Shown here piece after piece: positions 15,833-23,436 of a stretch of DNA of 43,772 bases (positions within the stretch are counted from its first letter, which is position 1; every line of letters starts with the position of its first letter). The translations under genes were made by a program, and so were the position numbers. The stretch is from the NCBI GenBank assembly GCA_027491215.1, contig JAIXWP010000057.1, forward strand, positions 1 to 43,772. The letters are read 5' to 3'. Below the pieces are notes generated by a model. That model saw only the letters and a list, made by a program, of their open reading frames with translations. It was not told the DNA's origin and did no database searches. This DNA is from Flavobacteriales bacterium. Lineage in GTDB: Bacteria; Bacteroidota; Bacteroidia; Flavobacteriales_D; Sanyastnellaceae.

Positions 15833-16237
15833 TTACTGGACCAAAGCACATTGTGTTAACTGCACGTCCAGATTATACCCCGCGCATATTCCTTTAATTT
15901 CGATTGAGTCGCCAATTTTTCCGCTGAAATTTTGATCTTTGATTAGCGTGCAATTGATAACTCCCATTATATCCTGTGTTTCAAGTAAGATAGTGGTTAG
16001 GCTATCTTGAGAAATGTCACCAATCTTGCCTTTAACCTGAATTACTTTATCTCCTTTGTATTTTTCCCAAGCCTTTGTTTCATCAGAAGAAAACTCATTC
16101 ATCAACTCGTCAGCCGTTGTAATAGCGAAAGGTTTTTCATCAGCAGCAGTTCGCTTTGGTTTGTTCCACATATAGTATCCGATCCCAGCAGCAGCCACGA
16201 TTGCGATAATCAGAACAGTGAATATTTTCTTTTTCAT
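15833..16237 (-). CDS. Membrane-anchored OB-fold (tRNA_anti-like) protein
   Basis: The 134-residue protein begins with one hydrophobic segment (MKKKIFTVLIIAIVAAAGIGYYMW) that may be a signal anchor. A short helical stretch (AITTADELMNEFSSDETKAWEKYKGD) follows. Then comes a compact beta domain VIQVKGKIGDISQDSLTTILLET...GDSIEIKGICAGYNLDVQLTQCALV, fitting the OB-fold family called tRNA_anti-like. These are periplasmic in Bacteroidota, not tRNA-binding as the name suggests. It repeatedly occurs beside YceI genes, consistent with this position. Ligand unknown. It lies 6 nt after the upstream heme lipoprotein gene and 40 nt before the YceI start. Confidence 0.82.
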   Translation of the reverse strand: MKKKIFTVLIIAIVAAAGIGYYMWNKPKRTAADEKPFAITTADELMNEFSSDETKAWEKYKGDKVIQVKGKIGDISQDSLTTILLETQDIMGVINCTLIKDQNFSGKIGDSIEIKGICAGYNLDVQLTQCALVQ

Positions 16238-16243
16238 TTTATA

Positions 16244-16621
16244 TTAGTTTTCAGGATATCCTTTATCAATCCAATTTTGGAGGTTATTGATATCGCAGTC
16301 GCTGAGTTTATTTTGATTTTTCGGCATAGGAGAGCAGCCTTCATGTCTGATTGCACACATCACTGTTCCGTTGATGATTTCATTTTTGAGATTGGTGTAG
16401 CCTTCCAAAATAATCCCTGCGCTGCCCACCGCTTGTTCGTGACAACCTGATAAACAGCTTTGAGAAATGATGGCAGTGATACGCCCATTGTAAACGTTGT
16501 TGGTAGTGTCACAAACAGCATTTGCAGCATACAATTCTTCTTCATTGTCGTAATAACAAGAGTTGAAAGTGCTAGCTAGTGCTAGTGCAAAGAGTGCGAT
16601 TACAAAAACCTTTTTTACCAT
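16244..16621 (-). CDS. Lipoprotein with single atypical c-heme motif (CX3CH)
   Basis: A 125-residue protein. The signal sequence ends in a lipobox-like FNSC (C22), predicting outer- or inner-membrane anchoring by lipid. C56-LSG-C60-H61 is a CX3CH version of the c-type heme attachment motif, and SPMPK near residue 98 could supply the axial methionine. The closing LSDCDINNLQNWIDKGYPEN matches the end of the cytochrome c-like domains seen in the next gene (SDCRIQQIQSWIDAGG). It is probably a duplicated form. It starts 5 nt after that gene ends. Whether heme is really attached with this spacing is uncertain. Confidence 0.8.
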   Translation of the reverse strand: MVKKVFVIALFALALASTFNSCYYDNEEELYAANAVCDTTNNVYNGRITAIISQSCLSGCHEQAVGSAGIILEGYTNLKNEIINGTVMCAIRHEGCSPMPKNQNKLSDCDINNLQNWIDKGYPEN

Positions 16622-16626
16622 ATTAC

Positions 16627-17331
16627 TTAGTTATTTAAGCCACCAGCATCAATCCAGCTTTGAATCTGCTGAATTCTGCAGTCACTTAGTGGGTTGCTCT
16701 GGTAGGGCATTTGAGTATAACCACCAGAACCCAAAAGTGTTTGCATCAATCTTCCATCATCAGCGATGGCCTTAATTTGGGTATAATTTGTCAAAGATAC
16801 TTGTCCGTCGGGATTTGTACCACTATGACAACCTTGACAATAAGTTTGAATGGTAGGTTGTATGGCTGCAGCGAAGGTGAATACATTTTGATCGCAATCA
16901 GAGGTGCACGAGTTGTTTTGCGCTCCTTGCTGGATCCAAGTGGTAATTAAGCTGATTTCTTCAGGGCTAAGCGTTCCCTCGCCAACAGGGGGCATTATAT
17001 TTTCGGGGTTATCTTCTGTGATAGCTTCCCAAAGATCGCTACCTCCTGGATTTCCTGCCGATACTTGTTCCATGATTACGTTGTAATCATACATTCCGAC
17101 CCCATCTTCCATGGTGGCTGCGTCATGGCAACCGGGCTGAGCACATGATGATTGCAAAAGGGGTTGAATGGTATTTACAAAATACACAGTGTTTGGGTCG
17201 CAGTCCGTTGAACCACCACCTCCACCGCCTCCGCCGTTGTCATCAATGCCGGGGAGAGTGCCATCGTCATTAATGTGCGTGCAAGCGCCAATGCTTAAAG
17301 AACCGAGTAAAATAAATAGAGCCTTTTTCAT
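16627..17331 (-). CDS. Lipoprotein with two c-type cytochrome-like domains
   Basis: This 234-residue protein has a lipobox at LSIGAC (C17), then a linker of eight consecutive glycines (33-40), then two domains. The first has C63-x4-C68-H69 (an unusual CX4CH) and NIMPPV (M113). The second has a standard C165-QG-C168-H169 and TQMPYQSNP (M208). Both end with the pattern LSPEEISLITTWIQQGA / LSDCRIQQIQSWIDAGG, typical of small surface-exposed c-type cytochrome domains in Bacteroidota. It probably moves electrons in the periplasm or at the outer membrane. First gene of the heme/OB/YceI/barrel group; no consensus promoter was found in the 96 nt upstream. Confidence 0.85.
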   Translation of the reverse strand: MKKALFILLGSLSIGACTHINDDGTLPGIDDNGGGGGGGGSTDCDPNTVYFVNTIQPLLQSSCAQPGCHDAATMEDGVGMYDYNVIMEQVSAGNPGGSDLWEAITEDNPENIMPPVGEGTLSPEEISLITTWIQQGAQNNSCTSDCDQNVFTFAAAIQPTIQTYCQGCHSGTNPDGQVSLTNYTQIKAIADDGRLMQTLLGSGGYTQMPYQSNPLSDCRIQQIQSWIDAGGLNN

Positions 17332-17427
17332 TGTTATTTGCTTGATAACCCAAAAATCGGGTATAATGTGTTACACTTCTAAACTAATAAACCGAACAGG
17401 TAGATTTTGACGCTAAACGGGAATTCT

Positions 17428-17613
17428 CTAAAACTTTTTCCCAGAAAAATACTTAATGCGTTCCAAATTGATGTCTCGTGTAAGTTTTACTTCATCGAGC
17501 ATGTTGTGATAGGCTGATCTATTGAGTATCATTAGTTCATTCATTACGTTCACGCCAAAATCCGTTATCAAACGATTTTTGTCCGCTTCGTTGAGCATTT
17601 TTTCCATCGCCAT
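17428..17613 (-). CDS. Small hypothetical protein, 61 aa
   Basis: An ORF of 61 residues (MAMEKMLNEADKNRLITDFG...), charged and probably helical, with no cysteine, signal peptide or motif I recognise. It stands in a gap between the LytTR regulator gene and the heme lipoprotein gene, 90 nt after the former. Its composition is protein-like and it is not opposite another gene, which favours reality. No clear promoter or ribosome binding site decides it. If real it may be the last cistron of the sensor operon. Confidence 0.5.
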   Translation of the reverse strand: MAMEKMLNEADKNRLITDFGVNVMNELMILNRSAYHNMLDEVKLTRDINLERIKYFSGKKF

Positions 17614-17703
17614 AGGGTTTGATGTTTCGAAAGTAATGATGCCTGTTTCGAAATATTTTATCCTTTCGGCTGAATGGGAATGAATGGTGCTTGAATGAGA
17701 ATT

Positions 17704-18468
17704 TTAGGAGGTAAGCCAGTCTTTGAATAGAGGGGATTTCTCAGTGCTGACAATGACCTCTTCGCCTTTGAAAGGCGGGTTAAGGTCAATTTGTACACGC
17801 GATTTTGAGACCACGTGCATATTGCCAACCGATTTGATATTCACAATGAATTGACGGTTTATGCGAAAGAATTTCGATGGATTGAGTTCTTTTTCGAGTT
17901 GCTCTAAGCTTTTATCGAAAGGATATTCCTTGCCGTTAAAGAGTACTAGGAAAACCGCTTTTTGAACAGTATAGATATAGGCTATTTCATCTGAAGTAAT
18001 AGATCGGATGTGTTCACCGAAACGAATGAGATAACGGCGATCGAATTTTTTCTCTTCAGCAATAATTGCGAGTGCAAGTTTGCTATAATCGATACCATCT
18101 AATGATGGCTTCATTGTCATATTCACTTTGGCAAGTGCATTTTCTAAGTCCGCTTTTTTGAGCGGTTTTAGAAGGTAGTCTACCGCATTTACTTTAAAGG
18201 CTGAAAGTGCATGTTCGTTATATGCGGTAATAAAAATGACAGGCATCGTGGGCTTATAGTGATCGAAGATTTCGAAACAAGTGCCGTCGGCTAATTGGAT
18301 GTCTGTAAAAATAATATCAGGACTAGCGTTGTTTTGGAGCCAGTCTAGAGCGCCTTCTGCGGTGTCAGCATCTCCTGCGATTTCAATAGAAGGATTGATT
18401 TCTTGAATGAGAGCCTTGAGTCTTTCCAGCGCTGCTGGCTCGTCTTCAATTAAAAATGCTTTCATCAT
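17704..18468 (-). CDS. LytTR-family response regulator
   Basis: The 254-residue protein has a receiver domain (1-120) with the acidic pair E8-D9, phosphoacceptor Asp56 in IIFTDIQL, and the conserved Lys in LLKPLKKADL. A C-terminal LytTR DNA-binding domain (about 150-252) includes FFRINRQFIVNIKSV, the family core. It is the partner of the sensor kinase encoded 6 nt upstream. LytTR proteins bind pairs of short direct repeats upstream of their targets. Candidate targets are the flanking YceI and heme-lipoprotein genes, by position only. Confidence 0.95.
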   Translation of the reverse strand: MMKAFLIEDEPAALERLKALIQEINPSIEIAGDADTAEGALDWLQNNASPDIIFTDIQLADGTCFEIFDHYKPTMPVIFITAYNEHALSAFKVNAVDYLLKPLKKADLENALAKVNMTMKPSLDGIDYSKLALAIIAEEKKFDRRYLIRFGEHIRSITSDEIAYIYTVQKAVFLVLFNGKEYPFDKSLEQLEKELNPSKFFRINRQFIVNIKSVGNMHVVSKSRVQIDLNPPFKGEEVIVSTEKSPLFKDWLTS

Positions 18469-18474
18469 TGACGC

Positions 18475-21354
18475 TTATTTCTGGTTTCGAATTAAAGGCA
18501 AATGAACGATAAATTCGTTTTCTGTTTTTATGATTTCTATTTCCTTATTGAATAGAATCCGATATCTATTTATGATATTGCTCAGTCCAACGCCAGTGCT
18601 TGGTTCCTTTTGAGATTTTTCTTGTAGATTATTTTTTATTACTAAAACATTTTCATCAGAAAGGATAGAAACATGTAGATTTTTAGCTTTTGCAATGATG
18701 TTGTGCTTGATAGCATTTTCTACAAGTAATTGCAAAGTCAGAGGAGGAATGATATAGTCTTCAAGCTTTTTATCGATACTGATCTCCACTTTTAAATTGT
18801 CTCCAAAGCGCTGTTTTTGTAGAAAAAAATAACGTTTGACCAGCTCTAATTCTTCTGCAAGGGTAATGGTTTCTTTATCTCTTTGCTCGAGAATAGTTCT
18901 GAAGTAATCCGAGAGTTGCTGCACATAATCGATTGCCATTTCTTGATCTTTGGAAATGGTACTGATTAACGTATTGAATGAGTTGAATAAGAAGTGCGGA
19001 TTGATTTGATTTCTTAGCGTTTCAAATTGGCTTTGAATGCGCTCACGCTCAATGATAGATTTTTCTTTAAGCTTTTTATCTCGACTTCTAAGCAGGAGGA
19101 ATATTGTGGTTGTAAATCCAATGATAAAAAGAGCAATAGCCCACCATTTTTGCCAATATGGCCTGCTAATTTCAAATGAATAACTCACTTGATCTGCATC
19201 AAACCAACCATTTCCAGAGGAGGCTTGAAGTACGAATGTATAGCTACCAGCTGGCAGTTTTGGGAAGCTTGCTTCAAGGTCGCGTGTTTCAAACCAATTT
19301 TCATCAAAGCCAATGAGTTTATATCGATACTTTACTTTTTGCTGTTGTTGCAACCATATAGAGGAGAATCGGAAAGTAAAGTGATTCTGATTAGAGTCAT
19401 ATTCATGAATCGAAGTGTCTTGTTTTTCGAGCATAACCAATATTTCTTCGATGCGAGGCTTAGGACGTATGATACTCGAACCTTGATTCGCTCTAAAACG
19501 AATCAAAGCATTTTCGAGACCCATCCAAATATTTCCTTCTTCATCTTTGCAAGAAATATTGAGGTAATTAGAGGTCACTTCATCTTCAAATGCAAGGAAT
19601 TGAATACGCGGATTATCTGATCTGAGCACGGCAAATCCAGTTGACGTCAGCACCAACACATTTCCTTCTTTATCTGTTTCAATAGCTAGCAGATCAGGCT
19701 GCGCTCCTTCGTTGATGATTTCTCTCTTTTCTATTCTATTTCCTTTGAAACATTGTACTTGCTGATCTGAAGTTAGAAACCAAATAGCACCTTGGGCATC
19801 TTCAGCAACATCTAAAATGTTTTTCGCGATATAGGGAAATTCTTTTCCCAGAAGTCGGATTTTTCCATTTTCTAGTATAATAGGACCTTGTCCATCAGTT
19901 CCAAACCAAACCCGATTTTTTGAATCAGTAAATACAGTATAGATGTAATTAGAAATCTTATCTATTTCGTCATTGCGTTGGAAGGAGGGACTTTCTCCTT
20001 CGAGATTCACATAACATGCACCACCAAGTGTAGCGAGCCACAAGCCTTGATTAGCGAGGGCAATACTTAGAACATTATTATTTACCAGTCCGTTTTTTTC
20101 AGTAAAAATTTTGGTGCGTTTCGTTTTGGCATCGATGAATCCAAGTCCCGCGCCATACATGCCAAACCAAATATTACCACGATGATCTTCTGATAGACTA
20201 ATAATTTCTTGTGTTGGATCTTTAGGTGTGGGAAGGTGTTTTACTAGTAATTGCTCATTACTGAAAAGGAGTTGATGAGAGTACACACCATTGGGGGAAG
20301 CAAACCATAAATTGCTATTAGAGTCACTGATTATGGATCTAATTTTACCAAGGCTTTCGCCATCATGATCTGTTATGAATAAAAAACGAGAATCAGAGAT
20401 CAGAAGTTCGTGGGTACCGTTGCAAGCAATCAAATTGCCTTCCATGTCATAGAGTGCATCTGAAAAGGGCGTTTTACTAGTGAATGGAGAAAAGTCATTT
20501 TCAGAAGATTGCGCAAAATTATCGCTAGCGTTTTTTCCTATGAATACTTGATGGTCATCAGTAAAGCAAATAATTTGGTTGTTGGTTTGAACTATTTTAA
20601 GGATACTGCCTTTTGGAGAATTATTAATGGCTGAGTAAGGAGTATTACTGTTAGTGTTTAAATTCCACTCTGAGATCGATCCATTTTGATTTCCAAGAAT
20701 AATTTTATTTGCTTCACGAGAAGGGGTAAGAGTTGTAATCAAATCGTCGGATAGTCCATTGGATTGATTGAAAAGTTCGAAAGAGCTTTCATTTTGGTTG
20801 TCTTTCCAACGAATTAGTCCACGATCAGTTGCTGCCAAGGTTTGATTTTGAATCGTGACGAAGCAGTGGATAACGTCATCGGGTAGATTGGATTCGGTAT
20901 TTAATCTTTTCCAAGGCTTGTCAATGTTGCCGATGTACATGCCTGTATTGGCTGTCCCTATCCATATTCTTCCTTTTGAATCGAGTGTTATAGCTGTGAT
21001 TTCGTCCTCGCAAACTTGAATAGAATTTTGGATGATGTTCGAACGGATATCAATGATTTGCAATTGTCCAGAAAAGGTGCCTGCTAGTAATTGATGATTG
21101 AATATTTTTAGAAACGAAATGGCTGTCGCATTAATTTCTTTTGCCCCTTGAGCTGGGGTTATTTGTGAGCCATTGTATTTATAAACTCCTTTGTTCGTTC
21201 CAAGCCAGAGATAGCCTGCTTCATTTTGTTGAATTTTTAGAAGATGAATATCATCAATTTTTGGAGTGACTGCAATCTTTCTGAAGTGAGGTTGTTGCGC
21301 GAAAAGAAACGCGGGAAGACAAATTATGAGAAGCAGCAGGAGGAGCTTTCTCAT
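18475..21354 (-). CDS. Reg_prop/Y_Y_Y sensor histidine kinase (LytS-type kinase core)
   Basis: This 959-residue sensor has a signal peptide (1-19), then about 620 residues of repeated propeller blades (Reg_prop type, for example GYLWLGTNKGVY, GRIWIGTANTGMY, GNIWFGMYGAGLG, NRVWFGTDGQGP). A Y_Y_Y immunoglobulin-like domain (about 650-720) and one membrane segment (about 735-757) follow. The cytoplasmic kinase has QINPHFLFNSFNTL (phosphoacceptor His about 785), an N box LLVENAIKHN (about 873) and a G box TGVGLSN (about 920). The architecture is a periplasmic two-propeller sensor, like polysaccharide sensors of this phylum, but the kinase is of the LytS class. It overlaps the upstream YceI gene by 4 nt (ATGA) and is followed by its regulator. 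Confidence 0.94.
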   Translation of the reverse strand: MRKLLLLLLIICLPAFLFAQQPHFRKIAVTPKIDDIHLLKIQQNEAGYLWLGTNKGVYKYNGSQITPAQGAKEINATAISFLKIFNHQLLAGTFSGQLQIIDIRSNIIQNSIQVCEDEITAITLDSKGRIWIGTANTGMYIGNIDKPWKRLNTESNLPDDVIHCFVTIQNQTLAATDRGLIRWKDNQNESSFELFNQSNGLSDDLITTLTPSREANKIILGNQNGSISEWNLNTNSNTPYSAINNSPKGSILKIVQTNNQIICFTDDHQVFIGKNASDNFAQSSENDFSPFTSKTPFSDALYDMEGNLIACNGTHELLISDSRFLFITDHDGESLGKIRSIISDSNSNLWFASPNGVYSHQLLFSNEQLLVKHLPTPKDPTQEIISLSEDHRGNIWFGMYGAGLGFIDAKTKRTKIFTEKNGLVNNNVLSIALANQGLWLATLGGACYVNLEGESPSFQRNDEIDKISNYIYTVFTDSKNRVWFGTDGQGPIILENGKIRLLGKEFPYIAKNILDVAEDAQGAIWFLTSDQQVQCFKGNRIEKREIINEGAQPDLLAIETDKEGNVLVLTSTGFAVLRSDNPRIQFLAFEDEVTSNYLNISCKDEEGNIWMGLENALIRFRANQGSSIIRPKPRIEEILVMLEKQDTSIHEYDSNQNHFTFRFSSIWLQQQQKVKYRYKLIGFDENWFETRDLEASFPKLPAGSYTFVLQASSGNGWFDADQVSYSFEISRPYWQKWWAIALFIIGFTTTIFLLLRSRDKKLKEKSIIERERIQSQFETLRNQINPHFLFNSFNTLISTISKDQEMAIDYVQQLSDYFRTILEQRDKETITLAEELELVKRYFFLQKQRFGDNLKVEISIDKKLEDYIIPPLTLQLLVENAIKHNIIAKAKNLHVSILSDENVLVIKNNLQEKSQKEPSTGVGLSNIINRYRILFNKEIEIIKTENEFIVHLPLIRNQK

Positions 21355-21923
21355 TTTTTCATTTTTAAATTCCCTGACACGTTCAATTTGATTGTTTCAG
21401 AAATTTTTTGATAGACAATGCGCGGGATAGTAATTCCGTGATCAGCGAGCATTACGTTGAAAGTGCTAGTGAATGTGAATGAATCCCCTTTTTTCACGAG
21501 GTCTACATTAATGATGCGCTCTTGTTGAATTCCGTGAATATTCATTTTCCCCTTTGCACGTATAGTTTGTGTTGCCTTTGCGGGGTCGATTTTATCTATA
21601 ATTTTTCCTGAAAAAGAAGCCTTCGGAAAAAGATTGGATTCAAGGTAATTTTCATTGAAGTGTTCTTTTTGGAGATCACTATTAAAGCCTTGAAATGTTG
21701 TGACGTCTATATTAAAAGCGAATGTGTTTTTTTCCAAGTCGAGCAATCCTTTGAGTTTATCAGAGGAGGCTGTAATGATTTCTAAATCCGCGTTAGAAGT
21801 AAATGTTATGTTTCCAACAGGGCATTCGTAAAGGGATTGAGCATTTACTTTATTTACAAACGAAAAAAGAAAAACACCCACTATAAAGTGTTTCAAAAAC
21901 CGAATGTTCATTCTGTTCTTCAT
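21351..21923 (-). CDS. YceI-family protein translationally coupled to the sensor kinase
   Basis: A 190-residue protein with an N-terminal hydrophobic signal (FLKHFIVGVFLFSFVNKVNA) and the YceI fold: GNITFTSNADLEIITASSDK, KEHFNENYLESNLFPKASFSGKI, GKMNIHGIQQERIINVDL, and ISETIKLNVSG at the end. Its HFNENY-ES motif makes it a paralogue of the 15238 gene. The annotated ATG at 21923 lies inside a hairpin stem. A second ATG (MNIRFLKHF) at 21911 is equally plausible and gives a more typical signal peptide. Its stop overlaps the sensor ATG by 4 nt. Co-expression suggests it supplies a ligand or co-receptor to the sensor (inference). Confidence 0.9.
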   Translation of the reverse strand: MKNRMNIRFLKHFIVGVFLFSFVNKVNAQSLYECPVGNITFTSNADLEIITASSDKLKGLLDLEKNTFAFNIDVTTFQGFNSDLQKEHFNENYLESNLFPKASFSGKIIDKIDPAKATQTIRAKGKMNIHGIQQERIINVDLVKKGDSFTFTSTFNVMLADHGITIPRIVYQKISETIKLNVSGNLKMKK

Positions 21924-21931
21924 AGTGGGTG
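21875..21931 (-). promoter_or_regulatory. Terminator-like hairpin covering the start region of the YceI-sensor operon
   Basis: Perfect 10-bp arms CACCCACTAT (21875-21884) and ATAGTGGGTG (21922-21931) enclose 37 nt. On the minus strand the distal arm is followed by TTTTTCTTTTTT. The arms include the first two bases of the ATG at 21923. It may terminate the ferredoxin transcript and attenuate or mask translation of the YceI-sensor-regulator operon. Confidence 0.6.
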
Positions 21932-21941
21932 ATTGTTTTTT

Positions 21942-22241
21942 TTATTCGTCCCAAGTGATCTTCACCACTTCGGAAGTTGGGTGAGATTGGCAAGCGAGGA
22001 TGTAACCTTGCTTCAATTCTTTGTCAGTTAATGCGTAGTTGACATTCATCTTCACTGTTCCTTCAAGAACTTTTGCTCTGCACGAGGTGCAGATGCCTCC
22101 CTTGCATGAGTACGGTGCGTCGACACCAATATTCAATGCAGCATTTAAAATGCTATCGCCATCTGTTGGGAGATCAAACGTTACTTCTGTGTCATCAATT
22201 CGTGTAGTCACTTTAGCTACACCGCTAAATTCTTGGCTCAT
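21942..22241 (-). CDS. Stand-alone plant-type [2Fe-2S] ferredoxin
   Basis: The 99-residue protein has the four ligands C46, C51, C54 and C84 in the order CX4CX2C...C, within YSCKGGICTSCRAKVLEG. Closest in style is the C-terminal ferredoxin domain of PaaE-type oxygenase reductases (LTDKELKQGYILACQSHP), here without the flavin and NAD domains. It has no signal peptide, so it is cytoplasmic. It would transfer single electrons to an oxygenase or other acceptor not present in the window. It follows the thioredoxin gene by 9 nt in the same minus-strand operon. Confidence 0.92.
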   Translation of the reverse strand: MSQEFSGVAKVTTRIDDTEVTFDLPTDGDSILNAALNIGVDAPYSCKGGICTSCRAKVLEGTVKMNVNYALTDKELKQGYILACQSHPTSEVVKITWDE

Positions 22242-22250
22242 TATTCTTTG

Positions 22251-22742
22251 TTAATTTTCTGTTTCTGGAAGTGCTTTTATTTCTGTTAAAAATTCTTCGT
22301 TGTTCCACTGGCATTCGCCTAATACTTTTTTCACCACAGCACTTTGATTATTGGTAAAGTAGGTAACAGGTATAGAAAAAATGTCGTTTTCTTTTAGTGA
22401 CTCAACTCGCTTTACAATCACATTTCCTTCACCTCGTAAAATCATTCTTCTGACTAACTCTGGCTCATCGTCGGTGATAAGAATAACATTGTATGGATTG
22501 TCATTTCTCTTTGCGTATTCTAATAGATGAGGGATCTCCGCCATACATGGACCGCACCAGCTAGCATAGAAATGGACGATGGTAGGTCCTTTTACTAAGG
22601 TTGAAAGTGCAGTATGCTCATTCTCGATATTCAGAACTTTGATTTCTTCAAACTCGAGATTCTGCGCGCGACCGTATCTCGACCAAAAGAAGAGTCCGAT
22701 CCCGAGTAATGCTCCAATTAAAATCAGCGTTGACTTTTTCAT
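22251..22742 (-). CDS. TlpA-like thioredoxin, membrane-anchored
   Basis: A 163-residue thioredoxin-fold protein. One hydrophobic N-terminal segment (ILIGALLGIGLFFW) acts as signal or anchor. The active site is WCGPC (C63, C66), with the cis-proline loop at SIPVTYF (about 125). Such periplasmic proteins reduce disulfides, for example apocytochrome c cysteines. It lies between the DUF4412 gene (6 nt) and the ferredoxin gene (9 nt). A link to heme attachment on the nearby lipoproteins is possible but unproven. Confidence 0.9.
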   Translation of the reverse strand: MKKSTLILIGALLGIGLFFWSRYGRAQNLEFEEIKVLNIENEHTALSTLVKGPTIVHFYASWCGPCMAEIPHLLEYAKRNDNPYNVILITDDEPELVRRMILRGEGNVIVKRVESLKENDIFSIPVTYFTNNQSAVVKKVLGECQWNNEEFLTEIKALPETEN

Positions 22743-22748
22743 ACACGC

Positions 22749-23420
22749 TTAGTCCTGTTCGATATTTTGGAAGTTCTGATACATTTGATCCATTGTCTGA
22801 AGCGTGTAGCCCGCTGGGATAGCGAATAGCGATTCAGCAACAACTTCTTTTGTTACAGCAGTTACTTCGTACTTCATAGTAATGCCTTCTACAATCATTG
22901 TGAATTCCATAGGTGTTCCACGGATTTCACCCTTCATTTCAACTGGAGCGATTTGCTCGCAGTACCATAGTTCTACACTTGTCACCACACCACTTTCATC
23001 AGCAATATCTACAATAGCTTTTTTGCAATCGTAACCAGCGATGAGTTTGCGTTCATTTACTTTTTTGATTTTTGCTCCATTGAGTTCAAGCCCCATGTTT
23101 TCAGTTGGCGAAGCATTGGTTTCCATTGGTTGAACCATTGCTGTCTTTTGTCCCATCATATCGGTTAATATGATCATTTCCTTTTTGATTGAATCTGTGA
23201 TAATCGCTGTAGTGCCCATCATGTTTTTCATTAACGTGTGAGAGCGATGACCTTTGAACGATGAGGTAATTTGCTGACCCATCATCGCTTCCATTCCAGC
23301 CATTTCAGCTGGTGCTTTGAGAACTGTGATTGACGCGTCAATTTTACCTTCGAATTTTTGAGCATTTGCGATCAGAGCTGTACAAGCGATGATTGCTAGG
23401 GTGAATAATTTTTTAAGCAT
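22749..23420 (-). CDS. DUF4412-family secreted protein
   Basis: A 223-residue protein with signal peptide (MLKKLFTLAIIACTALIANAQ). The body is rich in methionine: AEMAGMEAMMGQQ, LMKNMMGTT, ILTDMMGQKTAMVQPMET. The pattern ITDSIKKEMIILTDMMGQK and later KKVNERKLIAGYDCKKAIVDI matches the DUF4412 family of Bacteroidota periplasmic proteins. Function is unknown; the Met clusters could bind copper, a guess. It has two cysteines (one before the end of the mature middle, one at LWYCEQ). It follows the dehydrogenase gene by 16 nt. Confidence 0.82.
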   Translation of the reverse strand: MLKKLFTLAIIACTALIANAQKFEGKIDASITVLKAPAEMAGMEAMMGQQITSSFKGHRSHTLMKNMMGTTAIITDSIKKEMIILTDMMGQKTAMVQPMETNASPTENMGLELNGAKIKKVNERKLIAGYDCKKAIVDIADESGVVTSVELWYCEQIAPVEMKGEIRGTPMEFTMIVEGITMKYEVTAVTKEVVAESLFAIPAGYTLQTMDQMYQNFQNIEQD

Positions 23421-23436
23421 GTTTGTTTTGTTTAAA

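Noticed and set aside
16627-17331. Tandem Gly codons as a frameshift or assembly error
   Set aside because: The reading frame continues with good domains before and after, so a natural glycine linker is simpler.
19189-19620. 143-aa plus-strand ORF inside the sensor kinase gene
   Set aside because: Antisense to the Y_Y_Y/kinase part of a clear gene.
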